From the NCBI GenBank assembly GCA_023458315.1, contig JAEXAH010000033.1, forward strand, positions 1 through 39,949: a stretch of 39,949 nucleotides of DNA, given 5' to 3'. A program made the position numbers and the translations under genes. Below, in pieces: positions 34,058 through 39,949 of this stretch. Position 1 is the first letter of the stretch. Every line of letters begins with the position of its first letter. Under the pieces are notes generated by a model. That model had not been told where the DNA came from, did not search any database, and saw only the letters and a list, made by a program, of their open reading frames with translations. The DNA is from Pseudomonadota bacterium. Lineage in GTDB: Bacteria > Pseudomonadota > Alphaproteobacteria > Rhodospirillales > Magnetospirillaceae.

Positions 34058-36301
34058 TTACGCGGCCAGCCGGGCGACGCGGGCGCGGAAGGCTTCGGCG
34101 GCGGCGGCGTCCAGAATGAAATGCAGGTGGGCGCGGTCGCCATCCACCGCCACCACCTCGGCCGCCAGATCGCTGCCCAGGCTGGGGCTGGACAGGGTCA
34201 GGCGCAAACCCGCCGTGACCGTGGCCCCGTTCAGGGCGATGGTGGCGCCGCCTTCCGAGCAATCTTCCAGATGGATGTCGGCCACGCCGTCGGCCAGGGT
34301 GATGACGGCCTTCTCGTCTATCGGGTGGCGCGGGCTGGCGCGGCGATCCACCTCGCGCGTGGCGGTGCGCACCGTGCGCACCAGGGCGTGGCGCAATTGT
34401 TCGATGGCCTCGGTCATTTCCTCGGACACCGCGCGCACCTCGCCCGCCCGCAGGCCGGTGGCGGCGGCTTCGTCCGACACGGTGGCGATGCGGGCCGAGA
34501 CTTCCTGGGCGGCGTCCGAGGTCTGGGTGACGTTGCGGGCGATTTCCGTGGTGGCGGCGCCCTGCTGTTCGATGGCGGCGGCGATGGCCTGGGAAATGCC
34601 GTCCACGTCGCGGATGGCGGCGACGATGGCCGCGACCGCGTCCACCGCCCCGGCGGTGGTCGATTGGATGGCGGCGATCTGGGCGCCGATCTCCTCGGTG
34701 GCGCGGGTGGTCTGGGTGGCCAGGGATTTCACCTCGCCCGCCACCACGGCGAAACCCTTGCCGGCCTCGCCCGCGCGGGCCGCCTCGATGGTGGCGTTCA
34801 GCGCCAAAAGGTTGGTCTGTCCGGCGATGTCGCCGATCATCTGGGCCATCTCGCCGATATGGGCCACCGCCTGGGCCAAGGTGGCGATGGTGTTCTGGGC
34901 GGTGCCCGCCGTTTCCACCGCGCGGCGGGTGATGCCGCTGGCCGCGCCCACCTGTCCGCCGATTTCGGCGATGGAGGCGGACAATTGTTCCGACGCCGAC
35001 GCCACGTTCTGGGCGTTGGCCAGGGCCTGGGCGGCGGCGGCGGCGACGCTTTGCGAATTGGCGCTGACCATGCGGGCGGAATTGGCCATTTCCCCGGCAT
35101 TGCCGCGCATGGCGCCGGTGCGGTCGGCGACCCGGTCGACGGCGGTGCGGGTTTCGCGTTCGACCGTGTCGGCCATGGTGCGCAGCGCCGCCAGTTTTTC
35201 CGCCTCGGCGTGGGCGCGCTGCTGTTCCTGGGCGGCGCGGATCATCGCGGTCTGCTGGGCGTTGACCTTGAACACCTGGACGGCGTGGGCCATGGCGCCC
35301 ACTTCGTCGGCGCGGTCGCGCGACGGCACCTCGGTATCCAACTCGCCTTCGGCCAGTTGCTCCATGACCTTGGCCATGCGGGCCAGCGGCGCATAGATGC
35401 CGTGGGCGATGGCCGAGCCCAGCACCGCCAGCGCCAGGGCGCCCAGGCCCAGCGCCAGGGCGATGCCGCGCCGCGCCAGGGTGTCGACGCGCGCCTGTTC
35501 GGCCTCGGCGGCGGCGGCGGTGTCGGCGGCCTGCCGGGCCAGGGCTTCCACCAGCGGCTCCATGCGGCCGTACAGGCTGGACAATTCGGCGGTCAGTTCG
35601 CCCAGTTTCACCGTTGCCGCGACCACCGCGTCGAAATCGCGGTGATAGGCGGCCATCTTGGCGGCGATGTCGTCGCGGGTGGCGGCGGGCAGCGCCGAGG
35701 CCGCCAGGGCACGGGTGAATTCCGCCGCGCGCTTGGCCATCTCGGTCTGATACTTGGCGTCGCGCCGGGCCAGGAAGTCCTTTTCATGGCGGCGCATTTG
35801 CAGCATCAGCACCGCCAGGGACAATTCGTCATGGGTCTTCAGCGCCTCCTCGACCTGATGGACCGAGCCGCGCAGGCTGCCCATCAGGCCGTCATTCTCG
35901 GTGAAGCCGATCTCGCGCTGTTCCGCCACCGTGGCGGCGAAGGCCGCGGCATAGGATTGCAGCAGCGGGCGCAAAGGGGCGACGGTGTCGGCGGCGGCGG
36001 CGTCGATGGCCCGCAACCGGTCGTGGGCGGCGGCCAGACTGCGGGCATGGGCGGCGACCACGTCGTCGCCGCGCCGGGCCAGGAAATCCTTTTCCCGACG
36101 GCGCGCGTCGAGCAGGGCAAAGGCCAGACCGGCGGAATCGTCCTTGAGGTGGATGGCGGCGGCGGCCTTGCGGGCCAGTTCCCCCTGAACCGAGGAACTG
36201 ACGAACACCACGGCGGCGACAATGGCGAAGATCAGGATGGCGGTGGCGACGATGGCGCCGATTTGCACTTTCAACGGAAAGCGCGCCAGAACCTTCTGCA
36301 T
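34058..36301 (-). CDS. Methyl-accepting chemotaxis protein with HBM sensor and C-terminal PilZ domain
   Basis: This 747-residue receptor has a first membrane helix (about 13-35), a periplasmic helical bimodular-like sensor with two RR-EKDFLAR motifs (about 67-77 and 169-179), a second membrane helix (about 275-297), HAMP, and a cytoplasmic signalling hairpin with tip IAGQTNLLALNATIEAARAG. The last ~96 residues are a PilZ domain: RASPR (654-658) as RxxxR and DCSEGG (680-685) as D/N-x-S-x-x-G, the two c-di-GMP-binding motifs. The C-terminus has no CheR-tether pentapeptide. It is last in the che cluster, 123 AT-rich bases after the CheZ-like gene, so it may have its own promoter. Azospirillum Tlp1 has a similar PilZ tail. 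Confidence 0.93.
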   Translation of the reverse strand: MQKVLARFPLKVQIGAIVATAILIFAIVAAVVFVSSSVQGELARKAAAAIHLKDDSAGLAFALLDARRREKDFLARRGDDVVAAHARSLAAAHDRLRAIDAAAADTVAPLRPLLQSYAAAFAATVAEQREIGFTENDGLMGSLRGSVHQVEEALKTHDELSLAVLMLQMRRHEKDFLARRDAKYQTEMAKRAAEFTRALAASALPAATRDDIAAKMAAYHRDFDAVVAATVKLGELTAELSSLYGRMEPLVEALARQAADTAAAAEAEQARVDTLARRGIALALGLGALALAVLGSAIAHGIYAPLARMAKVMEQLAEGELDTEVPSRDRADEVGAMAHAVQVFKVNAQQTAMIRAAQEQQRAHAEAEKLAALRTMADTVERETRTAVDRVADRTGAMRGNAGEMANSARMVSANSQSVAAAAAQALANAQNVASASEQLSASIAEIGGQVGAASGITRRAVETAGTAQNTIATLAQAVAHIGEMAQMIGDIAGQTNLLALNATIEAARAGEAGKGFAVVAGEVKSLATQTTRATEEIGAQIAAIQSTTAGAVDAVAAIVAAIRDVDGISQAIAAAIEQQGAATTEIARNVTQTSDAAQEVSARIATVSDEAAATGLRAGEVRAVSEEMTEAIEQLRHALVRTVRTATREVDRRASPRHPIDEKAVITLADGVADIHLEDCSEGGATIALNGATVTAGLRLTLSSPSLGSDLAAEVVAVDGDRAHLHFILDAAAAEAFRARVARLAA

Positions 36302-36424
36302 CGGTCTTCCCCCAAGACAACCGTGTGATCGTTCTTTTGCAGGGGAAGTTATAGTCTGAAAGTATAAGGGTAAAATGACAGTAATATTACACTTTCATTA
36401 CAACGCACAGGCTGGTCCGGCGGC
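36302..36424 (-). promoter_or_regulatory. AT-rich leader of the PilZ receptor gene
   Basis: This 123-base gap is much richer in AT than its surroundings. On the minus strand it has TATACT and TATAAC as possible -10 boxes and the perfect palindrome GTAATATTAC (36381-36390). No good -35 is seen at standard spacing. It probably contains a promoter or regulator site for the receptor. Confidence 0.4.
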
Positions 36425-36919
36425 TCAGAACAATTCGTCGTCGTCCTGGGCCGGGGCGGCGGGGGCGGGGGGGCGGCCGTGCAGGGCGTCCATCAGACGG
36501 CGGCGCCAATCGGCCAGGGTGACGTTGCCGCCCATGGCCTCGATCCAGTCGTTCAGCATGCTTTCGGTGTCGGGAACGTGGGCGGTGTCGCGGGTGGACT
36601 GCACCAGTTCGGCATGCTGGCCGCGCAGGGTCTGCAACACCGACGCCACCTGTTCCAGCCCCTGGCGCGAGCGGTCGGCGGCCTGAAGCTTCTGCACCAC
36701 CTGAAAGGTTTCCGATTGCAGGTCGCCCGCCGCGCTTTCCCCGGCGAACTGGCCGATGCGGGTCAGGACGCCGGTGGCGCCGTCGGTAGAACGTTCGAAT
36801 TCCTGGCCGGTGGCCACCGCCTCGTTGGCCAGGAATTCGAAGGCGCGCTGCTGCAACTCCGAAAACGCCTGCCAGCGGGCCAGCAGTTCCAGCAATCGGG
36901 TACAGGTCTGGTCACTCAT
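36425..36919 (-). CDS. CheZ-like chemotaxis protein (putative CheY phosphatase)
   Basis: This 164-residue protein is almost all helical. I infer a CheZ-like role from three points. A D82-x3-Q86 motif lies in KLQAADRSRQGLEQVASVL, like the D-x3-Q active site of CheZ. The C-terminus ends in an acidic-hydrophobic tail DDDELF after a Pro/Ala linker (149-158), like the CheY-binding tail of CheZ. And the gene lies 1 base after cheB. Overall similarity to E. coli CheZ is low and it is shorter (164 against 214), so this is not certain; another chemotaxis adaptor is possible. Confidence 0.6.
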   Translation of the reverse strand: MSDQTCTRLLELLARWQAFSELQQRAFEFLANEAVATGQEFERSTDGATGVLTRIGQFAGESAAGDLQSETFQVVQKLQAADRSRQGLEQVASVLQTLRGQHAELVQSTRDTAHVPDTESMLNDWIEAMGGNVTLADWRRRLMDALHGRPPAPAAPAQDDDELF

Positions 36920-36920
36920 C

Positions 36921-37982
36921 TCATGTCCTCGTCACGTCGGCGTGGCACAGCCTAAGGATTTCTTCCGCGATGCGCGAGAGGGGAAGTTCGCGCTCGACCG
37001 CGCCGATCTCGCGTGCCGATTTCGGCATGCCGTAGACCACGCAACTGGCTTCGTCCTGGCCGATGGTGGACGCGCCAGCCCGGCGCAGGGTCAGCAGGCC
37101 GTCGGCGCCGTCGCGGCCCATGCCGGTCAGGATCACCCCCACCGCCTTGGAGCCGCAGGCTTCCGCCACCGAGCGGAACAGCACGTCGACGCTGGGTTTG
37201 TGGCCGCTGACCAGCGGGCCGTCGAAAGTGTGGGTGATCAGGGCGGCGCCGGACCGGCGCACCTCCATGTGGCGATCGCCGGGGGCGATATAGACGTGTC
37301 CGGCCATGATGCGTTCGCCGTCGCTGGCTTCCTTGACCCGCACGGCGGCCATGCCGTTCAGGCGGTCGGCGAAGCTGGCCGAGAATTTGGGCGGGATGTG
37401 CTGGGTGCAGACCATGGGCGGCGCGTCGGGCGGCAGGGCCAGCACGATGTCGCGCAGCGCCTCGACGCCGCCGGTGGACGAGCCCACCGCCACCAGCCGG
37501 TCGGTGGATTTGTACAGGGCGGTGACGGACAGGCGCGGCGCCACGGTGGGATTGCGGTCGCTGAGGGCGCGCACCCGGGCATGGGCGGCGGCCTTGACCT
37601 TGTCCACCAATTCGCGGCCATGGGCCTGGAGGCCGCCCGCCGCCGAATCGGCGGGTTTACAGAAGATGTCCACGGCGCCCAGTTCCATGGCCTTCAGCGT
37701 CACCTCGGCGCCGCTTTCGGTCAGCGACGACACCATGACCACCGGCATGGGGCGCAGGGCCATCAGCTTTTCCAGAAAGGCCAGCCCGTCCATGCGCGGC
37801 ATTTCCACGTCCAGGGTCAGGACGTCGGGGTTCAGCGCCTTGATCTTCTCGCGCGCGACCAGCGGGTCGGGGGCGGTGCCCACCACCTCGATGGCCGGGT
37901 CGGACGACAGGATGGCCGACAGCATTTGCCGCATCAGGGCGGAATCGTCGACCACGAGGACGCGGATGCGTGAACCGGGCAC
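36921..37982 (-). CDS. cheB: Chemotaxis methylesterase/deamidase CheB
   Basis: This 353-residue enzyme removes methyl groups from receptors and deamidates glutamines when phosphorylated. The receiver domain (1-125) has D12-D13 and phosphoacceptor D58 (TLDVEMPRMDG) and K109 (FCKPAD). The catalytic domain has S169 (GSSTGG), H195 (QHIPPKF) and D291 (GMGRDGADG), with the same spacing as the E. coli triad. It begins 11 bases after cheD and is followed by the CheZ-like gene after one base. Confidence 0.97.
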   Translation of the reverse strand: MPGSRIRVLVVDDSALMRQMLSAILSSDPAIEVVGTAPDPLVAREKIKALNPDVLTLDVEMPRMDGLAFLEKLMALRPMPVVMVSSLTESGAEVTLKAMELGAVDIFCKPADSAAGGLQAHGRELVDKVKAAAHARVRALSDRNPTVAPRLSVTALYKSTDRLVAVGSSTGGVEALRDIVLALPPDAPPMVCTQHIPPKFSASFADRLNGMAAVRVKEASDGERIMAGHVYIAPGDRHMEVRRSGAALITHTFDGPLVSGHKPSVDVLFRSVAEACGSKAVGVILTGMGRDGADGLLTLRRAGASTIGQDEASCVVYGMPKSAREIGAVERELPLSRIAEEILRLCHADVTRT

Positions 37983-37993
37983 GGCGCGTCTCC

Positions 37994-38623
37994 TCAGGTG
38001 AACAATTCGACGTCGCCTTCGACCTCGACGGTCTGCAGGCGCGAACGATAGGACATTTCGCGGTTGACCACCGCGCGTTCCACGTCTTTCTTCAGGAACA
38101 GGCGGATGACCTTGCCCAGACGCGGGAAGAAGTGGATGCGGCGCGGATGTGGACCGCCCAGATCCTGGGCGGCGATGCGATAGCCTTCCTCGCCCAGATA
38201 GCGGCGGACGAAATCGGCGTTGCGGTCGCCCACCGACACCGAGGCGGCGCCGACCCCCGGCAGCACGTTGCCGCCGCCGAACACCTTGATCTCCAGGCTG
38301 TCGCGGCGACCGCCCCGGCGCAGCACGTCGTTGATCAGTTCTTCCATGGCGAAGTTGCCGAAGCGCATGGCCTTGTCCACCGGCACATCGGACCCGGAAT
38401 CAGGCAGCATGAAATGGTTCATGCCGCCGATCTTCAGCCTGGTGTCCCAGACGCAGGCGGCGACGCACGATCCCAGGACGGTGACGATCATCTCCTGCCC
38501 GGCGGTCGAGACGTAATGCTCGCCCGGCAGCACCTTGACCGCCATGATCTTGAAGGTCGGGTCGAACCAGCGGCGGCGTTCCGCTTCGTCGGCCTGCGCC
38601 CCCCAGGCACCGTTCCCACTCAT
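37994..38623 (-). CDS. cheD: Chemoreceptor glutamine deamidase CheD
   Basis: This 209-residue enzyme deamidates receptor glutamines, and in other bacteria interacts with CheC. The catalytic pair is C53 (VLGSCVAACVWD) and H70 (GGMNHFMLP), 17 residues apart as in characterised CheD. The family motif KVFGGGNVLPG is present. An N-terminal ~20 residues precede the conserved part. The start overlaps the cheR stop (ATGA at 38620-38623). Confidence 0.96.
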   Translation of the reverse strand: MSGNGAWGAQADEAERRRWFDPTFKIMAVKVLPGEHYVSTAGQEMIVTVLGSCVAACVWDTRLKIGGMNHFMLPDSGSDVPVDKAMRFGNFAMEELINDVLRRGGRRDSLEIKVFGGGNVLPGVGAASVSVGDRNADFVRRYLGEEGYRIAAQDLGGPHPRRIHFFPRLGKVIRLFLKKDVERAVVNREMSYRSRLQTVEVEGDVELFT

Positions 38624-39489
38624 TTGATCCGCCTGTACACGGTCTTGTCGGCCACCTCGAAACGGTCGGTGACACCGATCAAGGATTCAGCGTGACCAAG
38701 ATACAGCATCCCGCCAATGTTCAAATAGTCCGCGTAACGGTTGAACAGTTTTCTTTGTGTCGGCTTGTCGAAATATATGGCGACGTTACGGCAAAAGATG
38801 GCGTCGAAGCTGCCCTTCATCGGCCATTTGTCATGCAGGTTCAGACGACGAAAGCGGATCAGGGCGCGCAAATCGTCGGCCATCTGGATCTTGTCGGCAT
38901 CGCCCGGCACCCGGCGCACGAAGCGTTTGCGGTAGCTTTCGGGAATATGCTTCAGCGCCTCGGCGGGATAGATCCCGGCCTCGGCCCGGCGCAGCACGTT
39001 GGTGTCGATGTCGGTGGCCAGGATCAGCGCGTCCCAGCCTTCGCCCGCCTTCAGCACGTCGGCCATGGTCATGGCGATGGAATAGGGTTCCTCGCCCGAC
39101 GAGCACCCCGCCGACCAGATGCGGATGCGCGGCCGTCGCGGCCGTTCGTTCAGGCGCGGCGCCAGCACGGAATTGCGCAGGAAATCGAAATGATGGGGTT
39201 CGCGGAAGAAATTGGTGATGTTGGTGGTGATGGCGTTGACCAGGTTCTCGACCTCGCCCGCCGCCGCCGGACCTTGCAGCAGGTCCACATATTCCGCGAA
39301 CGACCGCAGATGCAGCGCCCGCAACCGCTTGACCAGCCGCCCGCACACCATCTGGCGCTTGTGATCGGACAGTACGATCCCCGTCTCGCGCGACATGAAG
39401 TCGGCAAGAAAGCGGAATTCGTCGTCCCCCAACTCGAATTCCCGACGATGGGCATGCTCCGCCGTGTTTTCGGCCGCGCGCTGCTGCAC
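38620..39489 (-). CDS. cheR: Chemotaxis protein methyltransferase CheR
   Basis: This 289-residue enzyme methylates receptor glutamates with SAM. The N-terminal helical domain has GRLVKRLRAL for receptor contact. The SAM domain has TTNITNFFREPHHFDFL, IRIWSAGCSSGEEPYSIAM, ATDIDTNVLRRAEAGIYP and FDAIFCRNVAIYF. I chose GTG 39489 because GGGGGAG lies about 5 bases upstream; an ATG at 39549 would put the start within a hairpin region and adds 20 unlikely residues. The GTG choice is inference. Confidence 0.94.
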   Translation of the reverse strand: MQQRAAENTAEHAHRREFELGDDEFRFLADFMSRETGIVLSDHKRQMVCGRLVKRLRALHLRSFAEYVDLLQGPAAAGEVENLVNAITTNITNFFREPHHFDFLRNSVLAPRLNERPRRPRIRIWSAGCSSGEEPYSIAMTMADVLKAGEGWDALILATDIDTNVLRRAEAGIYPAEALKHIPESYRKRFVRRVPGDADKIQMADDLRALIRFRRLNLHDKWPMKGSFDAIFCRNVAIYFDKPTQRKLFNRYADYLNIGGMLYLGHAESLIGVTDRFEVADKTVYRRIK

Positions 39490-39508
39490 CTTGTCTCCCC
39501 CAATGACA

Positions 39509-39536
39509 GGCCCCGCACGACGATGTCGGCGGGGCC
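39509..39536 (-). other. 8-bp inverted repeat between receptor and cheR
   Basis: GGCCCCGC (39509-39516) and GCGGGGCC (39529-39536) are exact complements with a 12-base loop. It lies between the receptor stop (39564) and the cheR ribosome site (39494-39500). There is no T-run on the minus strand, so it is more likely an RNA-stability or attenuating stem than a full terminator. Confidence 0.45.
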
Positions 39537-39563
39537 ATCCTTCTATCATACTTTAGTTGCGTT

Positions 39564-39949
39564 TCAAAACTCCGCCCAATCCTCGTCCTTGGGAGAATCC
39601 GCGGTCAGGGTGGGGGCGGCGCTGTCCTTGGCGTGCAGCTTGGCCAGATGGCCGCGCTGCGGCGCGGGCTTTGCCGCCTTGGCGGCGGGTTTGGCCATGG
39701 GCCTGGCGACGGGCTTGGCCGCCGCTTGCGGGCGCGGCGCGGCGGCGGGCAGGGCGGTCTGCGCCCCCACCTGGAAGAAGCCCATCAGGCGGTTGAGTTC
39801 GCGCGACTGGTCTTCCAGGGCATGGGCGGCGGCGGCGGATTCCTCGACCAGCGCGGCGTTCTGCTGGGTCATTTCGTCCATCTGGCTGACGGCGGCGTTG
39901 ACCTGATCGATGCCGCTGGCCTGTTCCGACGACGCGGCGGCGATTTCGG
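39564..39949 (-). CDS. Methyl-accepting chemotaxis protein, C-terminal part (5' end outside window)
   Basis: The last 127 residues of a chemoreceptor are in view. They begin in the methylation helix of the signalling domain (EIAAASSEQASGIDQVNAAV, MDEMTQQNAALVEESAAAA), then a Pro/Ala/Lys-rich flexible linker of ~55 residues, and end DEDWAEF. The last five residues DWAEF fit the x-W-x-x-F tether that binds CheR and CheB. A longer frame start at 39881 is internal. The gene is first of the visible che cluster, 74 bases upstream of cheR. Confidence 0.92.
   Translation of the reverse strand, partial: EIAAASSEQASGIDQVNAAVSQMDEMTQQNAALVEESAAAAHALEDQSRELNRLMGFFQVGAQTALPAAAPRPQAAAKPVARPMAKPAAKAAKPAPQRGHLAKLHAKDSAAPTLTADSPKDEDWAEF

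Noticed and set aside
33336..35396. 686-codon plus-strand frame across mipZ and the PilZ receptor
   Set aside because: Ser/Ala/Arg-rich translation, out of frame with mipZ and antisense to a receptor with clear domains.

Overview
The window looks like a chromosomal segment of a GC-rich, free-living alphaproteobacterium of the Rhodospirillales, Magnetospirillum- or Azospirillum-like. The signs are an rRNA operon ending 5S then initiator tRNA, a 14-gene nuo operon running on into birA-coaX-rnj, a MipZ division ATPase, a NifA with the alphaproteobacterial cysteine pattern, and a chemotaxis cluster with a PilZ-tailed receptor. The assignment rests on gene content and order only; no search was run.

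Layout. 1-360: 3' end of a 5S rRNA, terminator, tRNA-fMet, terminator. 361-797: no convincing gene, but a perfect 11-bp inverted repeat and a CTGC-N3-GCAG box. 798-874: tRNA-Asp. 1116-15231 (+): nuoA to nuoN, complex I, tightly packed with many start/stop overlaps. 15228-18470 (+): biotin protein ligase, type III pantothenate kinase and ribonuclease J, continuous with nuo. 18547-19794 (+): MFS transporter whose ribosome binding site lies in a strong hairpin. 19781-21979 (-): nifA and then bacteriohemerythrin. 22104-29071 (-): a branched-chain amino acid type ABC transporter operon (livH, livM, livG, livF, a small membrane protein, a methyltransferase, livK) and a small orphan gene. 29243-30292 (+): unknown 349-residue protein. 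30347-33130 (-): four-PAS histidine kinase and a single-domain response regulator. 33220-34053 (+): mipZ. 34058-39949 (-): chemotaxis cluster, in transcription order receptor (cut by the window end), cheR, cheD, cheB, a CheZ-like protein, and an HBM-HAMP-MCP-PilZ receptor.

How the genes work together. The first half is core energy metabolism (NADH:quinone oxidoreductase) with co-transcribed cofactor and RNA-turnover genes. The second half is mostly sensing: oxygen and nitrogen (NifA, hemerythrin), amino acid uptake, a PAS two-component pair, and taxis. The receptor tail ending in DWAEF fits tethering of CheR/CheB, CheD would deamidate receptors, the small protein with a D-x3-Q motif may dephosphorylate CheY, and the PilZ domain would let c-di-GMP act on a receptor.

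Most noteworthy: the CheZ-like protein between cheB and the PilZ receptor; the PilZ receptor itself; two hairpins that bury translation starts (18509-18546 and 22418-22460); an initiator tRNA lacking one of the three classical anticodon-stem G-C pairs; and nifA beside an oxygen-binding hemerythrin with no nif structural genes in view. No wholly new multigene system was recognised; the unknown 349-residue and 105-residue proteins are the best candidates for undescribed functions.
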